From Mumia sp. zg.B17 (GTDB lineage Bacteria > Actinomycetota > Actinomycetes > Propionibacteriales > Nocardioidaceae): a DNA stretch of 64,000 nt. How positions within the stretch are numbered: the stretch's first letter is position 1; each line of letters opens with the position of its first letter. Of the stretch, positions 52,700 through 61,667 are shown piece by piece. A program made the translations under genes and the position numbers. Where the stretch lies: assembly GCF_019550915.1 (NCBI RefSeq), contig NZ_JAHWCI010000006.1:496001-560000 (forward strand), written 5' to 3'. The notes beneath the pieces were generated by a model. It searched no databases. It saw only the letters and a list, made by a program, of their open reading frames with translations, and had not been told where the DNA came from.

Positions 52700-53915
52700 T
52701 CCGGTCGGCCAGCGCACGGGACCGTCCGACCCCGACGACGGGCTCTCCGACGGGCGGCGGGAACGTCTTGCGGGCGATCCGTTCGTCGAACGCCTGGGCA
52801 CCGGCGGCCTGACCGGGGTCGAACACGTGCGAGAGGCCGTGGGCGTGGAGGAACGCGGAGTAGCGCCCGAAGCGCTCGGCGTGGCCGGCCTGCATCGGGG
52901 TCCAGTCCGCCTCGGCGTACAGGGCCGCCGCATCCACACCGTCGATGTCCACGTCGATCCGACGGTGCGGGATCTGGTGGTAGCGCGCCAGCTCCAGGGT
53001 GCGGGCGTCGTGGGCGAGGACGTAGGCCGGCGTGCCCGCGAGGAGGGCCGCGATGTTGCCATGGATCCGCGTGCCGTACGAGAAGGGGTACGTCGCGAGC
53101 GCCTCCATCCACGTCGTCGCGTCCAGCGGGAACCGGGTCCGGCCCTCGGCGATCAGAGGATGGTCGGCGTGGATCGGCAAGCGCTCATCGATGACCGTGC
53201 GATCGCTGCTGCCCTCGAGCAGGAGCCCGAGGGTCTGGATGTCCTGGGCGAAGTAGACCAGTCCCGGGTAGCGCGCGACCTGGTCCTCGACGACGGGTGC
53301 CATCTGGGGCAGATACGTCGAGAGGTTGAACGCGACCGGCCCACGGGGGTCGAGCGGCCGCGTGGAGCGGCGCAGGGGGAGCTGGTCGCCGTGGAGGAAC
53401 ATCGACGGACAGCCGATGACCTCGACATGGTCAGAGCCGAAGCCGAGCCCTTCGAGATACTCGGCGGTCCACTCGCCACGGACGCCGATCGACGGCGAGT
53501 GCTCGAGCACCGCCCGGACGAACCGGGTGACCGACTCGCCGACCTGCCGAGGGGCCCTCACGCGCTCCCCCACCGCCGACTGCACCCCGACCCCGACCAC
53601 GGTGACGGGGATCTCGAGCTTCTCGATCGTCTCGCTGATCGCGTCGAGGTTGGGCAGGAACCGTTTGCGGAAGGCGTTCGCCAGCGGGATCACGACGTGG
53701 TCGTACCGCTCGGTGATCTCCTCAGGGCTCAGCGTGCGTGCACGGTTGAGACGCGCCACGTCGACCGACGACCCCGGCACGGACAGCGTCCGCTGGACCG
53801 CATAGCTGAAGACGAGGTTGCCCACGTTGTCACCGACCAGGTTGCGCGCGAGGACCCGCGCCGCGGACGGCGTCGTGAACGGGTTCCGGTGAGCCCGCAG
53901 CAGCAAGCGCGTCAT
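52650..53915 (-). CDS. Polysaccharide pyruvyl transferase family protein
   Basis: A 421-residue protein of the PS_pyruv_trans family, which adds pyruvate ketals or related groups to surface polymers. It shows NLVGDNVGNLVFSYAVQRTL near the start, VTVVGVGVQSAVGERV, IGVRGEWTAEYLEGLG, the phosphate-loop-like EVIGCPSMFLHGD, and the C-terminal SYGTRIHGNIAALLAGTPAY (R-x-H signature). It ends the minus-strand polymer operon. AGGAG precedes the ATG. Its last 50 nt overlap the opposite phosphotransferase gene. Confidence 0.88.
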   Translation of the reverse strand: MTRLLLRAHRNPFTTPSAARVLARNLVGDNVGNLVFSYAVQRTLSVPGSSVDVARLNRARTLSPEEITERYDHVVIPLANAFRKRFLPNLDAISETIEKLEIPVTVVGVGVQSAVGERVRAPRQVGESVTRFVRAVLEHSPSIGVRGEWTAEYLEGLGFGSDHVEVIGCPSMFLHGDQLPLRRSTRPLDPRGPVAFNLSTYLPQMAPVVEDQVARYPGLVYFAQDIQTLGLLLEGSSDRTVIDERLPIHADHPLIAEGRTRFPLDATTWMEALATYPFSYGTRIHGNIAALLAGTPAYVLAHDARTLELARYHQIPHRRIDVDIDGVDAAALYAEADWTPMQAGHAERFGRYSAFLHAHGLSHVFDPGQAAGAQAFDERIARKTFPPPVGEPVVGVGRSRALADRIRSKARRVVRPDRQRA

Positions 53916-53927
53916 TTGTCTCCTAGA

Positions 53928-53939
53928 TTAGTCGACTAA
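53928..53939. promoter_or_regulatory. 12-bp palindrome before the pyruvyltransferase gene
   Basis: TTAGTCGACTAA is a perfect palindrome in the 20-nt gap between the GT2 stop and the pyruvyltransferase start, overlapping the GT2 stop codon. The minus-strand flank CACAAGTTA recurs upstream of the TarI/SDR fusion gene, so a shared regulator is possible. Confidence 0.45.
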
Positions 53940-54940
53940 CTTGTGAGAAAGCCTATCCCCCAGGCACCGTGCATCGTCACCATGGCCACCGGAAGCCGCC
54001 GGCGCGCCTGCGGATCCAGGTCACGGCCCTCCCACAGCGCCGCGGCCGTGACGCCCGCCAGGTAGCCTGCGGGAGCCGCGAAGCCGAGGAGCAGCCACGG
54101 CGTCGTGAAGAGGCCCGCGACCCCTGCCGCGAGGCCCAGGCCCGAGGCCACCACGACCGCCGGAGGCGCGAGATAGCGTACGGAGGCCGTCTCCGGGTGC
54201 TCCTTGATCACGCGACGCCGCCAGCCGCCCGTGCGGTACTGCTGCGTGGCGAAGGCCTTCCAGGTCTCCCTCGGATGATACGTGACGGCCACGTCGGGCA
54301 AGAACCAGACGATCTCGCCGTTCTCACGCAGCCGGTGGTTGAGCTCCCAGTCCTGAGCCCGGACGAAGCGCTCGTCGTAGCCACCGACCTTCTCGAGCGC
54401 GCTGCGGCGGAAGGCACCGAGATACACGGTGAGCTGCTGGCCGGGCTCGCCGCCGGTGTGGAAGGCAGCACCGCCGATCCCGAACCGGGAGGACATCGTC
54501 CGAGCGACCGCACGGCCGAACGCGCTGTGACCGACCGGGTGCATGCGGCCCCCGACGTTGGCCGCGCCGGTGGTCACCAGTGCCGAGACCACGCGTTCGA
54601 GGTAGTCCCGCGGGAAGAGGGCGTGCCCGTCGGCCCGGACGAGCCACTCGTGCCGCGCGGCGGCGACCGCGGCGTTGAGACCGTGCGGGGTGAGGCCCGT
54701 CGGGTTGTCCACCACCGTCACCGTGGGGTGCCTCGACGCGAGCTCGTCCGCGATCTCGCGCGTCCGGTCCTCCGACGGACCCACCGCGACGACGACCTCG
54801 ACCTCTCCGTCGTAGTCCTGCGCCAGGATCCGCTCGACGCACTCGGCCAGGTCACGCTCCTCGTTGCGCACGGCCATGAAGACCGAGACCGGCGGCATCG
54901 ACGTCGCACGCTCGGGGATCAGGGTCTCGTCCGTGGTCAT
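53936..54940 (-). CDS. Glycosyltransferase family 2 with C-terminal membrane helices
   Basis: A 334-residue GT-A fold enzyme. It has the N-terminal VSVFMAVRNEERDLAECVER, VVVAVGPSEDRTREIADELA, the DxD-like DGHALFPRDYLE, and the acceptor region RAQDWELNHRLRENG with the ED-type catalytic base. Two or three hydrophobic helices follow residue 265. This resembles membrane-associated GT2 enzymes such as ExoA-type succinoglycan transferases. It probably decorates or starts the wall polymer. Its ATG overlaps the tandem polymerase stop by 4 nt. Confidence 0.9.
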   Translation of the reverse strand: MTTDETLIPERATSMPPVSVFMAVRNEERDLAECVERILAQDYDGEVEVVVAVGPSEDRTREIADELASRHPTVTVVDNPTGLTPHGLNAAVAAARHEWLVRADGHALFPRDYLERVVSALVTTGAANVGGRMHPVGHSAFGRAVARTMSSRFGIGGAAFHTGGEPGQQLTVYLGAFRRSALEKVGGYDERFVRAQDWELNHRLRENGEIVWFLPDVAVTYHPRETWKAFATQQYRTGGWRRRVIKEHPETASVRYLAPPAVVVASGLGLAAGVAGLFTTPWLLLGFAAPAGYLAGVTAAALWEGRDLDPQARRRLPVAMVTMHGAWGIGFLTS

Positions 54941-57900
54941 CGCAGTCCTTCGTCGAGGGGCCCGGCATCGACGAGACGCCGCGCTCTGGTCAGGAACCCG
55001 TCGGCGTACGAGCCGGCAGGGAAGTCGCCGAGGTAGTACGTCCGCGTCTTCTGGCGGTCTGCGGCGAGCGGGTCGTCACCCAGCATGGCGTCGAGCGCCT
55101 CCTCGACGTTGGACAGTGCGCCGTCCACGACGTACGCGGCGCGCGCCGCCGGGGCCTCCGTCCGGAGCTGCTCAGGCGACCTGCCGACCGAGATCATCGC
55201 GAACGGCTTGCCGGACTGCAGGTAGTCCGAGACGACCGCGGAGACGTCGGCGACCATCGCGTCGGAGGCGTTGAAGCAGTCGACCAGCGACATCGCCTCC
55301 TCCGCGGCCGGACCCCAGACGTGCTGGCGACCGGTGCGAGCACGATCGGCGTCGAGCAGCGCACCGATCTTCGTGATCATCCGCTCGGCGTCGGGGAAGC
55401 GGTAGTTGAACGGGTGCGACCGGAAGATCACCCGCGCACCGCGCTCGAGCAGCGCGGAGACGATCTCCTTGCCGCGAGGGAGGGAGTAGACCTCGGAGTC
55501 GGCGTACGGACCCCTCCAGGTCGGTGCGTAGAGGACGGTGAGGTCCTCCAGCGAGTCGACCGGACCGCGTGCGGGCGTGATGTCCTCGACCTGGGGCCGG
55601 CCGACGATCTCGAACTTCTCCCGCGGGATCTCCACGCCGTGGCGTGCGTACCGGTCGATCCCCGCCTGCCCCGCAGCGAAGATCCGGTCGTAGATCGCGT
55701 GGACCGGGTTGTAGCACGCGGGCTTCTCCGAGTCGCCGTGGTTGAGCCAGACGTGCACCATCTGGCGCCGCTCGAGGAAGTGAGTGTTGTTGGGGGCGTT
55801 GTTGACGTAGAACGACGCCCGCATGCTCGGGACGACGACCTCCTGGAGGCTCCTGATCGTCGGCCGGTGGACCAACGGCGCGTCGGTGAGGCCCTCGATC
55901 GCCCGGAACATCCCGAGGTTGCGGGTGACCACCACGAAGGGTCGACCGATCCGTTCGAAGTACGGCATCCACATCCCGAGCTGGTACTGCGCGCCCACGT
56001 TGGACCCGAAGTAGACGGCGAACTCGGGGGCGACACCCTCCAACGTCGCATACAGGCGGTCCTCGGCGTCGACGCAGCGGTGGACCCGCCGCAGGCCCGT
56101 GACCAGGGCGACCACCGTGGCGGCAGCGACGACGAGGGCGAGCAGCACGAGCGCAGCCGTCAGCCCGGCCATCCCAGCGAGCCAGGCGAGGGCGAGGGCA
56201 GCCACGTCCACCACGCCGACCGTGCCCCGCGAGACGATCTCCCGTGTGTCGACACGCAGCGACGGCAGGTTGCGCGCCTCGAGTCCCACCCGCTCCCAGC
56301 AGTCGAAGATCGTGGTCTCGACCGCGGTCGCCGCGCCGATCACCGCCAGACTCACCGCCACCGCCCAGGACGCGCCGTGCCAGTCGAACCATCCGACGAG
56401 CAGCGCGAGCACGAGCAGGAGCCGCGAGAGCTGCAGGGTGCCGGCGATCTCCGGATAGTTGCGGTTGCCCGGTCGGGCCCGACGGTGCAGCACCACGAAG
56501 AGAGCCAGGGTCACCAGTGCGCCGGCCAGCGGGAGGACTCGTGAGGCCCCGACGAGGGTGGCCACGAAGGTCAGGAGCGCCAGGCCGCCCGTCACGACGT
56601 CGCGGGCGGCCACGGCGAGCTGGCGACGGACCGCCCCGAGTGTCAGCCTGACCCCGGCGTCCTCCGTCTCCCCCTCGGCAGCCTCACCCTCCAACGACGA
56701 GGCCCGCGGATGGTCGATGATCTCGCGGGCACGCTCGACGAAGACCTCGGAATATCCCTCCGCCGGGAAGTCACCCAGGTAGTCCTCGCGGACGGCGCGG
56801 CGTTCGAGCGCGAGCGGATCACTGCCGAGCATCGCGTCGAGCGCCTGAGGGAGGGTGGAGGCGTCCCCCTCGATGACGTACGAGGCAGCGGCGATCGGGT
56901 AGTGGGCGACGAAGTCACGACCGTTCTCGGTCATCGCGGTCATCGCGAACGGCTTGCCCGAGAACAACCAGTCCACCACGACGCTCGAGACGTCGGACAC
57001 CATCGCGTCGGCGGCGTTGATGCAGTCGAAGACCGACATCTCGCGCTCGGCCCGGTGGCCGTAGACGTGCTGGCGCCCGGTGCGCTCCGCGTCCTCGCGC
57101 AGCATCTGGTGGATGGTCCGGATGGTCTCGGTGTCGGTCTCGAAGCGGTAGCTGAACGGGTGCGGCCGGAAGACGACCGTCGCCTCCCTCTCGAGCAGCG
57201 CCGCGACGATCTCGGTGCCGATGGGAAGCGAGTGGTACGCGGTCTCGTCCACGTGCCCGCGCCACGTCGGTGCGTACAAGACGGTGGGGTCTGCGGGGAC
57301 CGGGCCTTCGACCTGCCGGACGCCCTCGACCTGCGGTCGGCCGACGACGTCGAAGGTGTCGCGCGGGATGGCCACCCCGTGGGCCGCGTAACGGCGGACG
57401 GCCGCCTCGCCTGCGGCGAAGATGCGGTCGTACATGGCGTGGGTCGGGTTGTACGACGTCGGCTTGTCGGAGTCGCCGTGCCCCAGGAAGACGTGGGTGA
57501 TCTGGTGGTGGCGGACGAAGATGCTGTTGCCCGACGACGCGTTGACGTAGAAAGCGGTGGTCAGCGACGGGACGACCAGGTCGTCCAGATCACGTGATCC
57601 GTGTCGCATGACCACGGGAAGGTCGGTGTGCTGAGCGAGGAGCTCGGCCGGGTAGTTGTGGCGCGTGACGACCAGCAGTCGTCGGCCCGTCCGCTGGAGG
57701 TACGGGAGCCACATGGTGACCTGGTGCGTGCCGTCGTCGGGCCAGGCGGTGTAGACGATCGCCTGGGGCGCGTAGGCCTCGACGGCCGCCGGGAGGTCGG
57801 CCTCGATGCGCCGGCCGGCGCGCATCCGCGCCACGGCGTTGATCCCCATGATCACGTCGGGCAGGGCGGCGGCGAGCGTCACCGCTGCCCACCACCACGC

Positions 57901-58431
57901 GGACAGGCCCAGCCCCGCGGCGATCGCGCCGAACGCCAGCGCGCCGAGGTGGGCCCCTGTGGCGGCGGCCTCGAGGTCGATCTGCTTGGGCGCTGGTGTG
58001 AGTCCGGGGACGTTGGCCACGAAGGTCACGCGGTACTGACGGGCCTGGCTCAGGACGGGCTCGAGGACGACGATCCCGATGCTCGTCAGCGCCGCGAGCG
58101 AGGCGACCCAGGCCGAGGAGTCACCCCACGCGACGAAGCAGACGGTGACCGCAGCGCCGACGGCGCCGCGCAGCGCGCCGTCGTGCCCGAGGAGCAGTCG
58201 CTCCACGGTGGGCGGCAGGTCGTCTCGTCGCACGAAGCGCCACGCGTCGAAGCCGAGCGCGGCCACCACGGCCAGGAGGACCGCGACGACCACGGCGTGG
58301 ACGGCGCCCGTCAGGGCGGCCGCCGTGGCGATGGCGATCGCCCCGGCATTCCCGACCTCGGTCAGGGCGTCCCCCGCCCGAGCGGCGGTGACCCGCCCCG
58401 CCTCGGGCGGCGCCAGACCGGCGTCAGCCAT
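54937..58431 (-). CDS. Tandem membrane-anchored CDP-polyol phosphotransferase (double TagF-like polymerase)
   Basis: A 1164-residue protein built of two similar units offset by about 580 residues. Each unit has an N-terminal membrane part (helices about 30-200 and 610-780) followed by a CDP-glycerol glycerophosphotransferase domain (about 220-575 and 800-1155). Paired motifs are HGDSDKP at 318 and HGDSEKP at 898, VGRPQVE at 363 and 943, YAPTWRG, and the second His at H424 (FRPHPF) and H1006 (FRSHPF). Unit A keeps DVSS (480-483); unit B has DVSA, losing one Ser. Both His pairs are kept, so both sites may work. It probably polymerises a glycerol- or ribitol-phosphate chain, perhaps two different units. 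It overlaps the fusion gene before it by 8 nt. Confidence 0.88.
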   Translation of the reverse strand: MADAGLAPPEAGRVTAARAGDALTEVGNAGAIAIATAAALTGAVHAVVVAVLLAVVAALGFDAWRFVRRDDLPPTVERLLLGHDGALRGAVGAAVTVCFVAWGDSSAWVASLAALTSIGIVVLEPVLSQARQYRVTFVANVPGLTPAPKQIDLEAAATGAHLGALAFGAIAAGLGLSAWWWAAVTLAAALPDVIMGINAVARMRAGRRIEADLPAAVEAYAPQAIVYTAWPDDGTHQVTMWLPYLQRTGRRLLVVTRHNYPAELLAQHTDLPVVMRHGSRDLDDLVVPSLTTAFYVNASSGNSIFVRHHQITHVFLGHGDSDKPTSYNPTHAMYDRIFAAGEAAVRRYAAHGVAIPRDTFDVVGRPQVEGVRQVEGPVPADPTVLYAPTWRGHVDETAYHSLPIGTEIVAALLEREATVVFRPHPFSYRFETDTETIRTIHQMLREDAERTGRQHVYGHRAEREMSVFDCINAADAMVSDVSSVVVDWLFSGKPFAMTAMTENGRDFVAHYPIAAASYVIEGDASTLPQALDAMLGSDPLALERRAVREDYLGDFPAEGYSEVFVERAREIIDHPRASSLEGEAAEGETEDAGVRLTLGAVRRQLAVAARDVVTGGLALLTFVATLVGASRVLPLAGALVTLALFVVLHRRARPGNRNYPEIAGTLQLSRLLLVLALLVGWFDWHGASWAVAVSLAVIGAATAVETTIFDCWERVGLEARNLPSLRVDTREIVSRGTVGVVDVAALALAWLAGMAGLTAALVLLALVVAAATVVALVTGLRRVHRCVDAEDRLYATLEGVAPEFAVYFGSNVGAQYQLGMWMPYFERIGRPFVVVTRNLGMFRAIEGLTDAPLVHRPTIRSLQEVVVPSMRASFYVNNAPNNTHFLERRQMVHVWLNHGDSEKPACYNPVHAIYDRIFAAGQAGIDRYARHGVEIPREKFEIVGRPQVEDITPARGPVDSLEDLTVLYAPTWRGPYADSEVYSLPRGKEIVSALLERGARVIFRSHPFNYRFPDAERMITKIGALLDADRARTGRQHVWGPAAEEAMSLVDCFNASDAMVADVSAVVSDYLQSGKPFAMISVGRSPEQLRTEAPAARAAYVVDGALSNVEEALDAMLGDDPLAADRQKTRTYYLGDFPAGSYADGFLTRARRLVDAGPLDEGLR

Positions 58432-59821
58432 TCGTGATTGCCGCGGGGCCGTTCTCGCGGCGGATGTCGATCACGTGCCCGGTCTGTGCCGAGAGGAGGA
58501 CGTCCAGCGACTGTCGGGCGACCTCCTCGGACGACAACAGCGTGCCCGCCGGCTCGTCGCCGAAGGCCTTCGTACGCATCGGCGTGCCCGTGCGCTCGGG
58601 GTTGACGCAGTTCACGCGGACCTGCCCCGCCCACTCGTCGGCGAGCGCCTGCGTCAGGTTGACCACCGCCGCCTTGGCGGACGAGTAGAGCGAGTAGCCC
58701 GAGCGTCCGCGGGTGTAGGAGGACGAGGTGAAGAGCAGGAGCGCGCCCGACGTCTCGGCCAGGTGGGGATAGAACTCCTGAGCGATGAAGATGGGCCCGA
58801 GGTAGTTGACCTCGGTCGCGTTGTAGATGGTCTCCTCGCTCGTCTCCGACAACGGAGCGATCGGCAGGACGCCGGCGGTGTTGACGACGTAGTCGATCCG
58901 CCCGGTCTTGGCCAGGACCTCGGCCGCGGCCGCGTGTACCTCGTCTCGGCGCTCGACGTGCGTCCCGGTCGTCGAGCGAGAGAAGGTGAAGACTGTCGCG
59001 CCGGCCCGCTCGGCCGCCTTGGCGATGTCGCCGCCGATGCCGTACGACCCTCCGAAGACCACCATCGTCCTGCCCTCGAGCGCGGCCGCCTGCTCCGACT
59101 CGGACAGGGCCGCCGGACGCTCGGCGGACGCGAGCTGGAACAGCTTGTCGGCGATGTACACGTCGATCGGCTCGGTGACCTTCATGTTGCGCTCGTGCCC
59201 GTCGACCACCGTGATCGGGACGTCGGGCGTGTAGCGCAAGACCACCGTGCAGTCGTCCGTGGCCACGAAGTCGGGGTCCTTGGCGGCCTCGGCGTAGGCC
59301 GCACGGATCACCGAGAGCCGGAAGGCCTGCGGCGTCTGTCCGCGCCGCAGCAGGTGTCGGGGCAGCACGTCGGCGATGGTGCCGGAGTCCTCGTGGACGG
59401 AGACGATCGTGTCGGCCGACGGGATCACGGTGTCGACGGCCTCGTACTTCTCGAGCGCCGACACCACGTCCTCGATGATGGTCTGGGAGACGAGCGGGCG
59501 CACGGCGTCGTGGAGGAGGACGTTGCACTCGGTGTCGCCGAGGGCCGCCAGCGCCCGCTCCGTCGTCGCGTTGCGGGTCTCGGCGCCCTCCAGGATCGCG
59601 GTCACCTTGTCGTATCCGCCGTTGCGGACGATGGCCCTCACGGGATCCAAGTGGCCCGGCGCCATCAGGACCAGGATCTCGTCGATCAGCGGCGACCTCT
59701 GCATGGACGCGATCGTGTGCTCGATGATCGGCTTGCCGGCGATCTTGATCAGCTGCTTCGGGATCGACAGCCCGACACGCGTGCCGGTCCCGCCGGCTAG
59801 CACGACGGCCACGTTTCGCAT
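58424..59821 (-). CDS. Bifunctional CDP-ribitol pyrophosphorylase / ribulose-5-phosphate reductase (Bcs1/Acs1-like)
   Basis: A 465-residue fusion. Residues 1-235 form an IspD/TarI-type nucleotidyltransferase (VVLAGGTGTRVGLSIPKQLI, TRNATTERAL, LLHDAVRPLVS, TDDCTVV). Residues 250-465 form a short-chain dehydrogenase (GGSYGIGG at 257-264, NTAG, catalytic Y379-x3-K383). The same order occurs in Haemophilus Bcs1/Acs1, which reduces ribulose 5-phosphate and makes CDP-ribitol. This predicts a ribitol-phosphate polymer. The SDR half differs from the zinc-dependent TarJ of Firmicutes. ATG 59819-59821 used; GTG 59830 is an alternative. First gene of the minus-strand polymer operon. Confidence 0.9.
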   Translation of the reverse strand: MRNVAVVLAGGTGTRVGLSIPKQLIKIAGKPIIEHTIASMQRSPLIDEILVLMAPGHLDPVRAIVRNGGYDKVTAILEGAETRNATTERALAALGDTECNVLLHDAVRPLVSQTIIEDVVSALEKYEAVDTVIPSADTIVSVHEDSGTIADVLPRHLLRRGQTPQAFRLSVIRAAYAEAAKDPDFVATDDCTVVLRYTPDVPITVVDGHERNMKVTEPIDVYIADKLFQLASAERPAALSESEQAAALEGRTMVVFGGSYGIGGDIAKAAERAGATVFTFSRSTTGTHVERRDEVHAAAAEVLAKTGRIDYVVNTAGVLPIAPLSETSEETIYNATEVNYLGPIFIAQEFYPHLAETSGALLLFTSSSYTRGRSGYSLYSSAKAAVVNLTQALADEWAGQVRVNCVNPERTGTPMRTKAFGDEPAGTLLSSEEVARQSLDVLLSAQTGHVIDIRRENGPAAITNG

Positions 59822-59830
59822 CTTAGTCAC

Positions 59831-59965
59831 GACCAAGAGAGTAACTTGTGGCGCGAGGCCAGACCCGGAGGGTGTGCGTGGACCCGCGGGATATCGCGCG
59901 TACAGTAGCCGTGCGACACGGGGTCTGTCCCCGAGCGGGGCTAGGCTTCGGACGGAAAGGGACCG
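59831..59965. promoter_or_regulatory. Divergent promoter region of the wall-polymer locus
   Basis: The 135 nt between the fusion gene and the exporter permease. On the plus strand TACAGT (59901-59906) is a good -10 for the exporter operon, giving a leader of about 55 nt with GGAAAGG before the ATG. On the minus strand CACAAGTTA and GACTAA stand just before the fusion gene. Confidence 0.55.
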
Positions 59966-60781
59966 ATGGTCGACTCGAGCTACACGCGGTCGCCCTGGGC
60001 GCGGACACGCGCAATCTGGGGCGCCCGCAAGATCTTCTTCCTGCTGGTACGCCGCGACCTGAAGGTCCGGTACGCCGACTCCGTCCTGGGATACGTCTGG
60101 ACGGTCCTCGACCCGCTGCTGATGAGCCTGGTCTACTGGGCGGTCTTCTCCATGCTCTTCATGAGAGACGGGGTGCCCGGTGACGATCCCTACATCGTGT
60201 TCCTCCTCGCGGGCATGCTCCCGTGGCAGTGGTTCAACTCCACCGTGTCGCAGGGCGCCAAGGCGCTGCGGAGCTCCTCGCGCCTGATCCGGTCGACGAA
60301 CCTGCCGCGCGAGATCTGGGTGCTTCGGGTCGTCGCCTCCAACGCCGCCGAGTACGTCTTCGCGCTGCCGGTGCTCGCCGGGTTCCTGATCGCCTTCCAG
60401 GTCCCGATCCACTGGAACATGCTGGTCACCCTGCCCCTGGCGTTCCTGCTCATGTGCGTGCTGCTCTCCGGCATCGGACTCGCGCTCAGCGTGCTCACCG
60501 TGCTGGTGCCGGACCTGAACCGGATCGTGGCGATCTTTCTGCGGCTGTTCTTCTACGCCTCGCCGGTCCTCTACTCGACGACGCGGTTGCCCGAGGAGAT
60601 CCGGTGGGTCTATGTCGCGAACCCGGTCTCCGACCTCCTCCAGCTCTTCCGCGCGGGGATCTTCCCGCACTACCTCAACTGGCTCCACGTCGGATACGCG
60701 GCAGCGGTCTCGGTGCTCGTCCTCGCGCTCGGCTGGTGGGTCTTCGCCCGCCTCGAGCGCACAGTCCTCAAGGAACTCTAG
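59966..60781 (+). CDS. Polysaccharide/teichoic-acid ABC exporter permease (TagG/Wzm-like)
   Basis: A 271-residue ABC-2 permease with six helices. The amphipathic N-terminus LVRRDLKVRYADSVLGYVWT and the block VVASNAAEYVFALPVLAG followed by FFYASPVLYSTTRLPEEIRW are the hallmarks of O-antigen and teichoic-acid exporters. It flips the finished lipid-linked polymer out. The ATPase gene starts 2 nt after its stop. Confidence 0.93.
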   Translation: MVDSSYTRSPWARTRAIWGARKIFFLLVRRDLKVRYADSVLGYVWTVLDPLLMSLVYWAVFSMLFMRDGVPGDDPYIVFLLAGMLPWQWFNSTVSQGAKALRSSSRLIRSTNLPREIWVLRVVASNAAEYVFALPVLAGFLIAFQVPIHWNMLVTLPLAFLLMCVLLSGIGLALSVLTVLVPDLNRIVAIFLRLFFYASPVLYSTTRLPEEIRWVYVANPVSDLLQLFRAGIFPHYLNWLHVGYAAAVSVLVLALGWWVFARLERTVLKEL

Positions 60782-60783
60782 GC

Positions 60784-61647
60784 ATGGCCGAACCCATCAT
60801 CTCCGTCCAGGACGTCTCCGTCCGGTTCCACCGGTCACGGCGGCACCGCAGCATCCGTGACCTCGTCTTCCGGGGCGAGGGCGGGGTGCGCGCGGGCGAG
60901 TTCTGGGGCCTGCGCCACGTCTCGTTCGACGTGCAGCCGGGCGAGGCGATCGGTGTCGTCGGTCGCAACGGTCAGGGCAAGTCCACCCTCCTCAAGACGA
61001 TCGCGGGTGTACTCATCCCCGACGAGGGACGCGCCGTGATCAATGGCGGCGTGGCACCGCTCATCGAGATCACGGGCGGGTTCGTCGGTGACCTCACGGT
61101 CCGCGACAACATCTATCTGGCAGCCGGCCTCCACGGCATGAAGAAGAAGCAGATCAAGGCGTCGTTCGACGACATCGTCGAGTTCGCCGAGATCGAGAAG
61201 TTCGTCGACACGCCCTACAAGCACCTGTCGTCCGGCATGAAGGTCCGCGTGGCGTTCAGCGTCGTCTCGCGCCTCGACGAGCCGATCATGCTCGTCGACG
61301 AGGTGCTGGCCGTCGGTGACCGCGCCTTCCGCGAGAAGTGCTTCGAGCGCATCGACGAGATGCTCGCCGACGGGCGGACGCTGTTCATGGTGTCGCACAG
61401 CGAGGCGAACCTGACCCGGTTCTGCAGCCGCGGTCTCTATCTCCGCGAGGGCAAGCTGATCAAGGACGGCCCGATCGACAAGGTGGTCGAGGACTACTTC
61501 AGCGACTCCGGCAACGAGGCTGCTCTGCGACGCCGCCACGAGCGCCGGATGCGTCGGATGCGAAACCTCGGTCTCCTGAACGACGGCGACAGGGACGAGG
61601 ACGACGACGACGACGACGGTCAGACCGAGGGCCGGCGCGTCGGCTGA
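60784..61647 (+). CDS. Polysaccharide/teichoic-acid ABC exporter ATPase (TagH/Wzt-like)
   Basis: A 287-residue ATPase with Walker A GRNGQGKST (60-68), the polysaccharide-exporter version of the signature HLSSGMKVRVAFSVV, Walker B IMLVDEVLAVGD, and H-loop MVSHSEANLTRFC. IEITGGFVGDLTVRDNIYL is typical for TagH/Wzt. It lacks the long carbohydrate-binding domain of Wzt and instead ends in a basic helix followed by a run of acidic residues (about 270-280). It is paired with the permease before it. Confidence 0.93.
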   Translation: MAEPIISVQDVSVRFHRSRRHRSIRDLVFRGEGGVRAGEFWGLRHVSFDVQPGEAIGVVGRNGQGKSTLLKTIAGVLIPDEGRAVINGGVAPLIEITGGFVGDLTVRDNIYLAAGLHGMKKKQIKASFDDIVEFAEIEKFVDTPYKHLSSGMKVRVAFSVVSRLDEPIMLVDEVLAVGDRAFREKCFERIDEMLADGRTLFMVSHSEANLTRFCSRGLYLREGKLIKDGPIDKVVEDYFSDSGNEAALRRRHERRMRRMRNLGLLNDGDRDEDDDDDDGQTEGRRVG

Positions 61648-61667
61648 CGCCGGTCAGACCACCGGCG
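61648..61667. terminator. Bidirectional hairpin between exporter ATPase and GT2 genes
   Basis: CGCCGGT (61648-61654) and ACCGGCG (61661-61667) form a perfect 7-bp stem with a 6-nt loop, at the junction of two convergent genes and overlapping the GT2 stop codon. Confidence 0.55.
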
